A stretch of 64,000 nt of DNA, taken from JAWKWH01 sp963669285 (lineage in GTDB: Bacteria > Pseudomonadota > Alphaproteobacteria > Rhizobiales > Rhizobiaceae). Shown here one piece after another: positions 19,177 to 27,901 of this stretch. The number at the start of each line of letters is the position of its first letter. The stretch's first letter is position 1. The notes beneath the pieces were generated by a model. The model saw only the letters and a program-made list of their open reading frames with translations. It had not been told where the DNA came from and searched no databases. The translations under genes were made by a program, and so were the position numbers. The DNA is taken from positions 372,001 through 436,000 of the forward strand of contig CAXXSI010000014.1 in assembly GCA_963669285.2 (NCBI GenBank), written 5' to 3'.

Positions 19177-20721
19177 CTAAAAAATCGTATTATTTTCTGT
19201 TATTTCAATAAGTTGACCACGTTTATCGGCTTGAAATTGTGTTAACAGGCGACCAATGTGGTATTTGATCGCCGCTTCGGAAAGCCCCAATTTGCGCGCG
19301 ATCTGCTTGTTGCTGGCACCATCGCGCAGGGCCGACAGCACCCGCAACTGTTGTGCGGTAACTCCCCTGTCTGAAAGCGGTGTCGGCGCCAGATAACTGC
19401 TGCGGACAATGTTGTGAATCCGCTTGGCCATTCGACCTAGCTGGATATGTCCGCGAGCGAACTTGCCGGTTGCCAGGTAGGAAGACACACCAACAACGGC
19501 TTCGCGATGTTCGAGAAACGGGCCGATCAATCCTTCATGCACCGCCAAACGCATCGCGTTTTGCACGTGACGTCGTTGCCGCGCCTTGTCGCGCTCCTCT
19601 TTGGCCTCCGATGCCCTGATCAACTCACCGACGACGGCAAATCTCGGGGCCGCTGCCATTTCCGGGGCCGGAGGCATAGCGGTTACATCATTGTCGAGTT
19701 TACCCAGCATCCCGGCCAGAACAATCGATCCGGTTGCGCCGACAAGGCTTTGATTTGCAGGGGCGTTTGCCACATACCTCAAAGCGTGTTCGGTACGACC
19801 GTCGAGCAATTCAACCGCCGCGGCAATAATATCCAGGGCCTCGGAAAACTCGCCATGCCGGCGATTGAAATCAATCTGGCATTGGGAAAGAAACGCGAGT
19901 GCCGGTTGGAGGCCGGCTGTGAAATAGATCGATAACGCGCCGGTACGGCATACTTCATTGAAGATTTCCGCCCAGCTGTCACCGTTCACCAGTGCCTGTC
20001 GCAATGTCACGAGTCTTGATACTTCCGGAACGTACTGCCCGGTTTCCCAAGCGATGGCGCTTTCGATGATTTCCAGAAATGTCGCGCTGGTTGCGTGAGC
20101 AACTTCGTCTTCCTGGACCAATGCCTCGGCCATCCGCAATTCGCGCCTTGCGTTGTGGAGCCTCCCTTCCAATAGGGAAATGTGGGAAAGATGCAGGTGA
20201 ATATAGAATTCGAGGCTTGGATTCCTGGCCTGGCGGTAACTTTCTATCGAGCGAAGTGCGACATTCCTTGCCTGTTTGAGCAAGTTGAGCCGCACCAAAA
20301 TGATGACCATGCAATTGTAATAAAGGCCGTCCTGCAGCGGATCGCCGACTGGAAGCAGGCCTTCCATCTGCCGCCAGCGGGTGAGCTGCTGTTCGGTAAC
20401 CGGTTCTCCGGTGTGAATGAACACTGCCAGTTCGATCATCTCCCTGACAAAGGCGGAATTGAAACTGCTGCTTTTGTCCTGAAGAATGGCGTTGGCGCGG
20501 CGGGCTCTGCCGGCTTTGACCAGAGCAAAGCAGTGGCACGACAGCAGCGTCTGCTGTTCGTAGAGCGCATGTTCGGGTGCTGCTGCAACCAGTGCGTTGA
20601 GCGCTTCGTAGCCATGGATGAAGCCGAAATAGGGACCGCCATTGGTATCGATCAGCGCAACGGCTTCATCGATTCTTCCACCGGACAACAACCGGATAAT
20701 CTGATCGGTCGGCGCTTTCAT
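19177..20721 (-). CDS. LuxR-type transcriptional regulator with helical-repeat sensor region
   Basis: A 514-residue protein. The last 65 residues form a LuxR/GerE helix-turn-helix (LSDRGVTAQQLRVLSALRDG, then SNKQIARKLGLSEAAIKYHI). The N-terminal 400 residues are mostly alpha-helical and TPR-like, resembling the C-terminal repeat half of MalT-type regulators, but no Walker A motif is visible, so the ATPase module of that class is absent. Its position directly upstream of the ABC/hydantoinase operon, on the same strand, makes it the likely activator of that operon. The ligand is unknown. Confidence 0.8.
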   Translation of the reverse strand: MKAPTDQIIRLLSGGRIDEAVALIDTNGGPYFGFIHGYEALNALVAAAPEHALYEQQTLLSCHCFALVKAGRARRANAILQDKSSSFNSAFVREMIELAVFIHTGEPVTEQQLTRWRQMEGLLPVGDPLQDGLYYNCMVIILVRLNLLKQARNVALRSIESYRQARNPSLEFYIHLHLSHISLLEGRLHNARRELRMAEALVQEDEVAHATSATFLEIIESAIAWETGQYVPEVSRLVTLRQALVNGDSWAEIFNEVCRTGALSIYFTAGLQPALAFLSQCQIDFNRRHGEFSEALDIIAAAVELLDGRTEHALRYVANAPANQSLVGATGSIVLAGMLGKLDNDVTAMPPAPEMAAAPRFAVVGELIRASEAKEERDKARQRRHVQNAMRLAVHEGLIGPFLEHREAVVGVSSYLATGKFARGHIQLGRMAKRIHNIVRSSYLAPTPLSDRGVTAQQLRVLSALRDGASNKQIARKLGLSEAAIKYHIGRLLTQFQADKRGQLIEITENNTIF

Positions 20722-20918
20722 GGAACGATCCAGGTTGGCGATACTCCCGAAATGGGCGTTTTGAAAGCTAGTTGAAAATACGGCCGGCGTCGAATTCCGC
20801 TAACGGTGTTCGTTTCGCGATGTCATTCGACCGCAACACGGCAGCTACCAAAAGCGAGCAAATCGAATTGCCATTCCTGGCTTATCATCACATCATGGAA
20901 ACAAACATGGATATGAAT

Positions 20919-20994
<76 letters not shown>

Positions 20995-21133
20995 ACACAA
21001 CGGTCGGCGACCGGATAAGAGGTCGAGCGGCGATCTACAGCCCGCCGAAGGCGGCTTTAGCGAACGCCCGCGGCAATATCAAGGAAATTCCATAGCGACG
21101 CATCTACCGCGCCGCCAACGCGGTTTGTATGCC

Positions 21134-21550
21134 TCAACTCTCGTCGTCGTCGGTGCCTACCTTGATGATTCCCGTCACATCGTCGTCATCATCGTCATCA
21201 TCAGGCGCCAGGAACGTGTCGTCCTCTTCGCCGTCATCATCAAGGTCGATAACATCGTCATCCGAATCGTCGTCGACATTTGGATCGGCTGGAACATCTT
21301 CCGCAACGGTCTCTTCTTCTTCCGCCTCTTCCAATGACACGACTTCCGCGTCGGTGCTGTCATCTGACTCGGTCTCGGCTTCCTCAACCTTCGGCTCTTC
21401 CTTTTCCTCGACCTTGGTTTCGGCCTCGAAGAAAGTCAGAGGATAACTCTTACCGGTATAGGGCGAAACGATCGGGTCCTTGTTCAGGTCGTAGAACTTC
21501 TGCCCGGTTTCCGGGTCGACGCGTTTGGTTCCAAGTTTCGGTTTTGCCAT
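21134..21550 (-). CDS. FYDLN-acid family protein (TIGR02300)
   Basis: A 138-residue protein. The N-terminal 45 residues hold the conserved core MAKPKLGTKRVDPETGQKFY, then DLNKDPIVSPYTG, that names the family. From residue 46 on it is almost entirely Asp, Glu, Ser, Thr and Val, ending in a run of Asp, so the mature protein is extremely acidic and probably disordered. The family is characteristic of alphaproteobacteria and its function is unknown. The tRNA-Ala gene follows on the same strand. The long low-complexity Asp/Glu tail produces spurious Ser/Arg-rich frames on other strands. Confidence 0.92.
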   Translation of the reverse strand: MAKPKLGTKRVDPETGQKFYDLNKDPIVSPYTGKSYPLTFFEAETKVEEKEEPKVEEAETESDDSTDAEVVSLEEAEEEETVAEDVPADPNVDDDSDDDVIDLDDDGEEDDTFLAPDDDDDDDDVTGIIKVGTDDDES

Positions 21551-21821
21551 TATCTATGCCTCGTTCGATTCTGCGCCGGGATAAGCTAGTACAAACGAAC
21601 CACAACTCAGTTCCGGCGTGAAAATTCTCGGACCCATTATCTTCATGAAGGTTCGGAGGTCAAAGCCTTATCTGGCTCTTAGCGCAAGCAAGCTCGGCAG
21701 ACATCCCCCAAACGGGGATGACCCCCTTGCAAAGCCATGCTAGAGGCATTTTCGCAATCGACGGAACAACGCCGCCGATCGTGACAACACCAACGCCTCC
21801 AGAAATGACGGGCCGCCACAA

Positions 21822-23171
21822 ATGGGCCATAGCCTTCGAGCCAACGCCGCAAAATCAACGCGCTCATCTGCGTTAACGGGCCGGGTGCGCGTACCCGGGG
21901 ACAAGTCTATATCACATCGGGCGTTGATGTTCGGTGGACTGGCCTGCGGAGAAACACGCATATCCGGCCTGTTGGAAGGTGAAGACGTGCTAGCTACGGG
22001 CCGCGCAATGCAGGCCATGGGCGTCCAAATCAGCCGGGAAGGCGATCGCTGGACCGTCGCTGGAACCGGTAATGGCTGTTTGCTGGAGCCGGAAGAGGCA
22101 CTCGATTTCGGCAATGCCGGCACCGGCTGCCGGCTCACCATGGGCCTCGCCGGTGTCTACAACATGAAGACAACATTTACCGGCGACGCTTCACTGCAGA
22201 GCCGGCCCATGGGACGCGTGCTCAATCCGTTAAGGCAGATGGGCGTTCAGGTGGAGGCCACCGACGGCGACCGGCTGCCGTTGACCCTGCACGGTCCGAA
22301 AGTTGCCGCGCCAATAGACTACCGGGTCCCCATGCCGTCCGCACAAGTCAAATCTGCTGTGCTGCTGGCTGGCCTGAACACGCCGGGTGTAACCACTGTG
22401 ACGGAAGCGGTCATGACACGGGACCACACCGAAAAGATGCTGGCGGGATTTGGTGCCGAGTTGGAAGTCACAACCGCCTCCAACGGCGAACGCCGGATCA
22501 GCCTGCAAGGTCAGGGGCAGCTGCAGGGGCAGAATGTCGAAGTGCCGGGCGATCCCTCTTCGGCTGCATTTCCCATTGTTGCCGCGCTGATCGTACCGGG
22601 TTCGGATATCGTGATCGAGAATGTGCTGATGAATCCGACCCGCACCGGATTGATCACAACGCTGGTCGAGATGGGCGGGAACATAGAGATATTAGAGAAC
22701 CGCAAGTCCGGTGGTGAGGATATCGCGGATTTGCGGGTCAGGCATTCCGAACTGAAAGGTGTTGCCGTTCCGGCCGATCGTGCACCGTCGATGATCGATG
22801 AGTATCCCATTCTCTCAATCGCAGCTTGCTTCGCCGAGGGCGAAACCCGGATGGACGGTCTGGAAGAGTTGCGCGTCAAGGAGAGCGACCGGCTGGCGGC
22901 AGTTGCACGCGGACTGGAGGCCAACGGAGTCGACTGCACCGAGGCGCAGGCATCCCTGACGGTGCGCGGCCGTGTTGACGGCAAGGGCCTAGGCAGCGTA
23001 TCCGAGAACGCCGTCGTTGCCACCCATCTCGATCACCGCATTGCGATGAGTTTCTTGGTTATGGGCATGGCGGCGGAACATGGAACCAGGATCGACGATG
23101 CGGCAATGATTGCCACGAGTTTCCCGAATTTCGTCGAATTGATGAACGGTCTGGGGGCGGAGATTTCCTGA
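21822..23171 (+). CDS. aroA: 3-phosphoshikimate 1-carboxyvinyltransferase (EPSP synthase, class II)
   Basis: A 449-residue enzyme of the shikimate pathway, joining shikimate-3-phosphate and phosphoenolpyruvate. It is close to the Agrobacterium CP4 type: VPGDKSISHRALMFGGLA near residue 24, LLEGEDVLATGRAMQAMG, RVPMPSAQVKSAVLLAGLN, and APSMIDEYPIL. At residue 100 this protein has Gly (DFGNAGTGCR), where CP4 has the Ala that blocks glyphosate. The gene heads an aroA-cmk-rpsA cluster common in alphaproteobacteria; its stop overlaps the cmk start by one base. Confidence 0.95.
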   Translation: MGHSLRANAAKSTRSSALTGRVRVPGDKSISHRALMFGGLACGETRISGLLEGEDVLATGRAMQAMGVQISREGDRWTVAGTGNGCLLEPEEALDFGNAGTGCRLTMGLAGVYNMKTTFTGDASLQSRPMGRVLNPLRQMGVQVEATDGDRLPLTLHGPKVAAPIDYRVPMPSAQVKSAVLLAGLNTPGVTTVTEAVMTRDHTEKMLAGFGAELEVTTASNGERRISLQGQGQLQGQNVEVPGDPSSAAFPIVAALIVPGSDIVIENVLMNPTRTGLITTLVEMGGNIEILENRKSGGEDIADLRVRHSELKGVAVPADRAPSMIDEYPILSIAACFAEGETRMDGLEELRVKESDRLAAVARGLEANGVDCTEAQASLTVRGRVDGKGLGSVSENAVVATHLDHRIAMSFLVMGMAAEHGTRIDDAAMIATSFPNFVELMNGLGAEIS

Positions 23172-23815
23172 TGGTTTCGATCGCCATCGACGGACCAGCC
23201 GCCTCCGGCAAAGGCACTCTGGCGCGCCGGCTTGCCGCCGAATACGGCTTTCATCACCTGGATACCGGCTTGACCTACCGGGCAGTAGCAAAGGCGCTGC
23301 TTGACAGCGGAGAACCGTTGAACGATGAGATGACGGCTACATCGGCCGCAAGGCAAGTCGATCTGGGCAATCTTGATCGTGCCACTTTGTCTTCCCATGC
23401 AATTGGAGAGGCGGCTTCGAAGATTGCCGTCATGCCGGCGGTTCGGCGTATCCTGGTCGAGAAACAGCGGCAATTCGCCAAAACGGAACCGGGTGCGATC
23501 CTCGACGGGCGCGATATCGGCACAGTCGTTTGCCCGGATGCGGCGGTCAAGCTCTATGTGACCGCCTCTCCGGAAGTGCGCGCGGCGCGGCGGCATGCGG
23601 AAATTGCCACGAGGGGAGGTGAGGCAAGTTTCAACGAGATTCTTGCCGATATCAAAACCCGTGATGCCCGCGATATGGAGCGCGCTGATTCGCCGCTGAA
23701 ACCTGCAGCAGGTGCACACTTGCTAGATACGAGCGAAATGGATATAGAAACCGCGTTCCAGGCAGCAAAAGCTCTGATAGAGCAAAAACTGCCGGATCGA
23801 GCATTGAAGGACTGA
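23171..23815 (+). CDS. cmk: (d)CMP kinase
   Basis: A 214-residue P-loop kinase that phosphorylates CMP and dCMP. Walker A is GPAASGKGTL at residues 8-17, followed by HLDTGLTYRAVA and the family motif LDGRDIGTVVCPDA near residue 112. The ATG shares one base with the aroA stop (TGATG), implying translational coupling. Length is normal. rpsA follows after a 153-base gap that probably contains an additional promoter or leader for that highly expressed gene. Confidence 0.95.
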   Translation: MVSIAIDGPAASGKGTLARRLAAEYGFHHLDTGLTYRAVAKALLDSGEPLNDEMTATSAARQVDLGNLDRATLSSHAIGEAASKIAVMPAVRRILVEKQRQFAKTEPGAILDGRDIGTVVCPDAAVKLYVTASPEVRAARRHAEIATRGGEASFNEILADIKTRDARDMERADSPLKPAAGAHLLDTSEMDIETAFQAAKALIEQKLPDRALKD

Positions 23816-23968
23816 AACCACAAGTCCGCCGCCGCTTTCCAGCGCCAATCAGGCATAGCGAGTATGCCAATACAGGCCCAGCGGGCCGGGAAAGCGAATG
23901 ACGGACTGACGCAACACAAACCCAGGCGCTATCGCCGCGCGTATCTGCGGCATCCATCAGGAGAAAAA

Positions 23969-25666
23969 ATGTCACAATCCAATCCGTCGCGCGACGAGTT
24001 CGCCGCGCTGCTTGACGAAAGTTTTTCTGCAGATCATTCCGCCGAAGGCTCCGTCGTCAAGGGTACTATTACGGCCATCGAAAAAGACATGGCCATTGTC
24101 GATGTGGGTCTCAAAGTCGAGGGCCGCGTCGCGTTGAAGGAATTTGGCGCCGCCGCCAAGGATGGCTCGCTTAATGTCGGCGATGAAGTCGAAGTCTATG
24201 TAGAGCGCATCGAGAATGCGCTCGGTGAAGCCATGCTGTCGCGCGAAAAAGCGCGCCGTGAGGAAAGCTGGGTCCAGCTTGAAGCGAAATTCGAAGCGGG
24301 TGAGCGGGTAGAAGGTATCATCTTTAATCAGGTCAAAGGCGGATTTACCGTCGATCTCGACGGTGCGGTCGCGTTTTTGCCGCGCAGCCAGGTGGATATT
24401 CGCCCCATTCGCGATGTCACACCGCTGATGCATAACCCGCAGCCATTCGAGATTCTGAAGATGGACAAGCGCCGCGGCAACATCGTCGTTTCGCGCCGCA
24501 CGGTCCTCGAAGAGAGCCGCGCTGAACAACGGTCTGAAATCGTCCAGAACCTCGAAGAAGGCCAGGTTGTCGAGGGTGTCGTCAAAAACATCACCGACTA
24601 CGGCGCATTCGTTGATCTCGGCGGCATCGATGGCCTGCTACACGTCACCGACATGGCATGGCGCCGCGTCAACCATCCGACCGAGATCTTGAACATCGGT
24701 CAGACGGTCAAGGTTCAGATCATTCGCATCAACCAGGAAACCCACCGTATTTCGCTCGGCATGAAACAGCTCGAGGCTGATCCGTGGGGCGATATCGGCG
24801 GCAAGTATCCGCTTGGCAAGAAAATCACCGGTACCGTCACCAACATCACCGACTATGGTGCCTTCGTCGAGCTGGAGCCGGGTATCGAAGGCCTTATCCA
24901 CGTCTCGGAGATGTCCTGGACCAAGAAGAACGTCCATCCCGGCAAGATCCTGTCAACAACCCAGGAGGTCGAAGTCGTCGTACTCGAAGTCGATCCGCAG
25001 AAGCGCCGTATCTCTCTTGGTCTGAAACAGACCCTGGAAAATCCTTGGGAGGCGTTCGCAACGACCTTCAAACCCGGGACGATTGTCGAGGGCGAGGTCA
25101 AGAACAAGACCGAGTTCGGACTGTTCGTCGGCCTGGAAGGGGATGTCGATGGCATGGTTCATCTGTCGGACCTCGACTGGAACCGCCCTGGCGAACAGGT
25201 CATCGAAGAGTATGAGAAGGGTATGATGGTCAAGGCCAAAGTGCTCGACGTTGATATCGACAAGGAACGCATTTCGCTGGGCATCAAGCAGCTTGCCGGC
25301 GATGGCGACGGAGCCTCGGGTGGCGAGTTGCGCAAGAATGCGGTCGTGACCTGCGAAGTGACCGACGTCAAGGAAGGTGGCCTCGAAGTCAAACTGGTGG
25401 AAACCGGTATCGACTCGTTCATCAAGCGCGCCGACCTCAGCCGCGATCGTGGCGAGCAGCGCCCTGAACGCTTCTCCGTCGGTCAGAAGGTCGATGGGCG
25501 CATAATCCAGTTCGACAAGAAGAGCGGCAAAATCGCGGTGTCGATCAAGGCGCTCGAAATTGCCGAGGAAAAAGAAGCGGTTGCTCAGTACGGATCGACC
25601 GATTCCGGTGCGTCTCTTGGCGATATCCTCGGTGCTGCCCTCAAAAAGCAGGACGGCGAGGAATAG
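23969..25666 (+). CDS. rpsA: 30S ribosomal protein S1
   Basis: A 565-residue protein made of six S1 RNA-binding repeats; typical repeat cores read VEGVVKNITDYGAFVDLGG (third) and ITGTVTNITDYGAFVELEP (fourth). It brings mRNA to the 30S subunit, especially messages with weak Shine-Dalgarno sites. The start ATG 23969 has AGGAG six bases upstream; the open frame extends 35 codons further but that extension is not S1-like. Followed by a strong terminator at 25702-25739. Confidence 0.97.
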   Translation: MSQSNPSRDEFAALLDESFSADHSAEGSVVKGTITAIEKDMAIVDVGLKVEGRVALKEFGAAAKDGSLNVGDEVEVYVERIENALGEAMLSREKARREESWVQLEAKFEAGERVEGIIFNQVKGGFTVDLDGAVAFLPRSQVDIRPIRDVTPLMHNPQPFEILKMDKRRGNIVVSRRTVLEESRAEQRSEIVQNLEEGQVVEGVVKNITDYGAFVDLGGIDGLLHVTDMAWRRVNHPTEILNIGQTVKVQIIRINQETHRISLGMKQLEADPWGDIGGKYPLGKKITGTVTNITDYGAFVELEPGIEGLIHVSEMSWTKKNVHPGKILSTTQEVEVVVLEVDPQKRRISLGLKQTLENPWEAFATTFKPGTIVEGEVKNKTEFGLFVGLEGDVDGMVHLSDLDWNRPGEQVIEEYEKGMMVKAKVLDVDIDKERISLGIKQLAGDGDGASGGELRKNAVVTCEVTDVKEGGLEVKLVETGIDSFIKRADLSRDRGEQRPERFSVGQKVDGRIIQFDKKSGKIAVSIKALEIAEEKEAVAQYGSTDSGASLGDILGAALKKQDGEE

Positions 25667-25701
25667 TCTGCGACAAAGGCTGGGGAACAGCCTTTCCAAC
25701 G

Positions 25702-25739
25702 AAAAAGGCCGCAGGATCATATCCTGCGGCCTTTTTTTT
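25702..25739 (+). terminator. Rho-independent terminator after rpsA
   Basis: A perfect 16-bp stem (25702-25717 with 25721-25736) with a 3-base loop CAT and a run of eight T residues at 25732-25739. The stem begins with five A residues, so it can also act on the opposite strand and may end transcription of the leftward coiled-coil gene at 25808. Confidence 0.95.
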
Positions 25740-25807
25740 AATACGCGCCGTGGCGCGGTTATGTCGTGCCTTAGAACAGTTTTGACCCATTCATAGTCAA
25801 TCCTGCT

Positions 25808-27226
25808 CTAGTGTTTCAGCGTGCTGCCCGGCAGATCCGGCGAGATCGTAGACTCGCCCTCACGCGGCGTGCGTGACGCGGCTTCCAACTTCGCCCGCAT
25901 ATCCGCGATCTGCTCTTCGGCGGCCTTGTACATGGCCTGAAACTGCGCCAAACGCTGGTTTTCGGCCGAAAGGCTCTTGATCGAATTCTTCAATTCCTCG
26001 TTTTGCTGCTTCTGATAGTCCAAACCCATCAGATCGGACATGTAGCGCAGATTGACTTCGGAAAGATTCGCGGTTTTCGCCGAAAGCTCGCGTTTGACTG
26101 AATCCAATTCGCGGCGCGCGCTGTCGAGTTCGGCGCGAACGGTCATCTTCTCGCGCTCGGCATTTTGCGCCGCGTGTTTTGATTCGGTCAGTTGGTCATG
26201 CAATTCGCGTTCTGACTGTTCAAACAGCCGCAGGCGCGATTCGAGATTATTGAGTTCGGAACGCTGCGCATAAAGTTCGCCGCGCAGCCGGTTGGCCATC
26301 TCGTTGCTTTCTTCCTCCAGGCGCGACTTTTCCGAGCCGATCGCATCGAGGCGCGTTTTGAGATCGGCTCGCTCTTTTTGAAGTCGAGCGGTTTCACGCT
26401 TCGCCGTCTCATATTCGCTGGTCATGGACTGGTAACGCCGGGTTTCGGCGTCAAACCGGTTCACGATTTCATCGTAGCGCCGACGAACTTCCGATTCCTG
26501 TTTGAGCGATTTGCTCAGATCCGCGGCGAGGATCGAATTGCGTTCACGAATGGATTCGTTTTCGTGCTCGAGCTTCGCTGTGCTCTCGTTGGCCTGGACA
26601 ACGGTAACGTTGGCCTTTTCCAGTTCCTTTTCCACGCGCACGAGGTTTTCTTCGGCCACCGCAAGCGCCGATCGACCATCGCTGAGACGCTTGCGCGCCA
26701 TCTCCAGCTCGGATGACAACTCGGCTTCGCGTATCTTCATCGCCTCCAGCATCGCTTCCTTCTCGGAAACGGCTGTCTCGATAACTTTTACCTGCCTGTC
26801 CTTGCGCAAATTGTCGTCGGACAGTTTCGAGTTGTCATGCTCGAGGATCGCGTTGCGGTGAAATTCCGATTCAATGGACGGCAGAAATGCCCCGGTTTCA
26901 TGCAGATTGGTCCGGGCCTTGTTCAGAGATTCGGTGAGCGCCTCGATTCCGCCGACAATGTCTCGAAAGTCAGTATGGAACTTTTCGAATTCATGCATGC
27001 GCGGGCTTTTTATCGGTGCAGGATCGGACGGCGAAACAACCGGTGCCGTTGCCAACAGGTCCTCATCAGACACTGAAGATCCTGAGACCTCAGTCGTAGC
27101 GGTTTCCGGCGCTACGTCGGAAATCAGATCGTCGCTATCCAGCTCCAGCTCGATTTCAGAGCCGGATTCCGCATCTTCGGTCACATCTTCTTTGCTATTC
27201 CGCGAGAAACGCGAAAAAATACCCAT
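25808..27226 (-). CDS. Long coiled-coil protein of unknown function
   Basis: A 472-residue protein with no signal peptide or membrane span. Residues 1-75 are acidic and low in complexity (EDAESGSEIELELDSDDLIS); from about residue 90 to 450 it is a nearly continuous heptad-type coiled coil rich in Glu, Arg, Leu, Lys and Ala, with blocks such as ARKRLSDGRSALAVAEENLV and ETARLQKERADLKTRLDAIG. The C-terminus is a short disordered tail. Such architecture suits a cytoskeletal, crescentin-like or chromosome-organising scaffold, but no family is recognised. The gene stands alone; its TAG stop begins a TAGAGC motif also seen at other stops here. Confidence 0.8.
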   Translation of the reverse strand: MGIFSRFSRNSKEDVTEDAESGSEIELELDSDDLISDVAPETATTEVSGSSVSDEDLLATAPVVSPSDPAPIKSPRMHEFEKFHTDFRDIVGGIEALTESLNKARTNLHETGAFLPSIESEFHRNAILEHDNSKLSDDNLRKDRQVKVIETAVSEKEAMLEAMKIREAELSSELEMARKRLSDGRSALAVAEENLVRVEKELEKANVTVVQANESTAKLEHENESIRERNSILAADLSKSLKQESEVRRRYDEIVNRFDAETRRYQSMTSEYETAKRETARLQKERADLKTRLDAIGSEKSRLEEESNEMANRLRGELYAQRSELNNLESRLRLFEQSERELHDQLTESKHAAQNAEREKMTVRAELDSARRELDSVKRELSAKTANLSEVNLRYMSDLMGLDYQKQQNEELKNSIKSLSAENQRLAQFQAMYKAAEEQIADMRAKLEAASRTPREGESTISPDLPGSTLKH

Positions 27227-27560
27227 GTGTGTCTCCTAAGCCCTCGTTTGCGAGACAAATCAGACTAGCAATTTACTCAAGACACCCCATGCCCCGCGGC
27301 CAAATTAGATTATATGCAAGACGGCCACAACTGATTTCTTGAATCGAGTGTCCGCCTTTCATTAGTTGTTGATTCAATACACTTTTCTCCAACGCGTTTG
27401 CCAGCCTGCTGCGCGAATCAATCTCGTCGCGAGCATTCACTCAGAATCAATTACAAATCACTAATTTCGAAGAAACTTTAGGTGGGTGCTCGATGTAAAG
27501 CGGTTCATCATTGGATGGCCCACTTCAGGTCCAGGACTCGCAAACACGGTCAAAAGGGCT
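27227..27560. other. Intergenic region upstream of the coiled-coil gene
   Basis: A 334-base, relatively A+T-rich gap between the coiled-coil gene start and the end of the ferredoxin gene, both on the minus strand. It should contain the coiled-coil gene promoter and the end of the sulfur operon. No clear hairpin terminator, RNA gene or coding frame is visible. Confidence 0.5.
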
Positions 27561-27896
27561 CTAGGCGGCCGTGCGCTGGCCGGATTCCGTTCCAGGCGCC
27601 AGGGAAACCGTCAAGCCGTCGAGATGCTCGGTCATGATCAACTGGCACGACAGCCGCGAGGAGCAATTGACATCGAATGCCTCGTCCAGGCTGTCAACTT
27701 CTTCATCCAATGCCGGAGCCAGGCGGTCCTTCCAATCCGGGGCAACATGAACATGGCATGTGGCACAGGCACATGCTCCGCCACACTCCGCCTTGATATC
27801 CACCCCCCAGTCGCGGATGATTTCCATGACACGGAAACCCTCGAGCGCTTCCAGCCGGTGGTAAACGCCCTGCCGGTCAATTACGTTGATATGCAT
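27561..27896 (-). CDS. [2Fe-2S] ferredoxin, adrenodoxin/putidaredoxin type
   Basis: A 111-residue ferredoxin. The cluster ligands are C38, C44, C47 and C84, in the adrenodoxin spacing C-x5-C-x2-C-x36-C; extra cysteines occur at 42 and 78. This is the final gene of the sulfur operon, five bases after the ferredoxin reductase gene. In context it probably carries electrons from that reductase to the siroheme sulfite reductase. Vertebrate-type ferredoxins also serve P450s and Fe-S assembly, but neither is encoded nearby. Confidence 0.88.
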   Translation of the reverse strand: MHINVIDRQGVYHRLEALEGFRVMEIIRDWGVDIKAECGGACACATCHVHVAPDWKDRLAPALDEEVDSLDEAFDVNCSSRLSCQLIMTEHLDGLTVSLAPGTESGQRTAA

Positions 27897-27901
27897 GTCG
27901 G

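Noticed and set aside
21040..21060. Hairpin between the FYDLN gene and tRNA-Ala as a terminator
   Set aside because: The stem GCCGCC/GGCGGGC is short and bulged, and no T-run follows on either strand.
21129..21446. A Ser-rich 105-codon frame opposite the FYDLN protein
   Set aside because: It is the complement of the Asp/Glu low-complexity tail, which produces poly-Ser reading by base composition alone.
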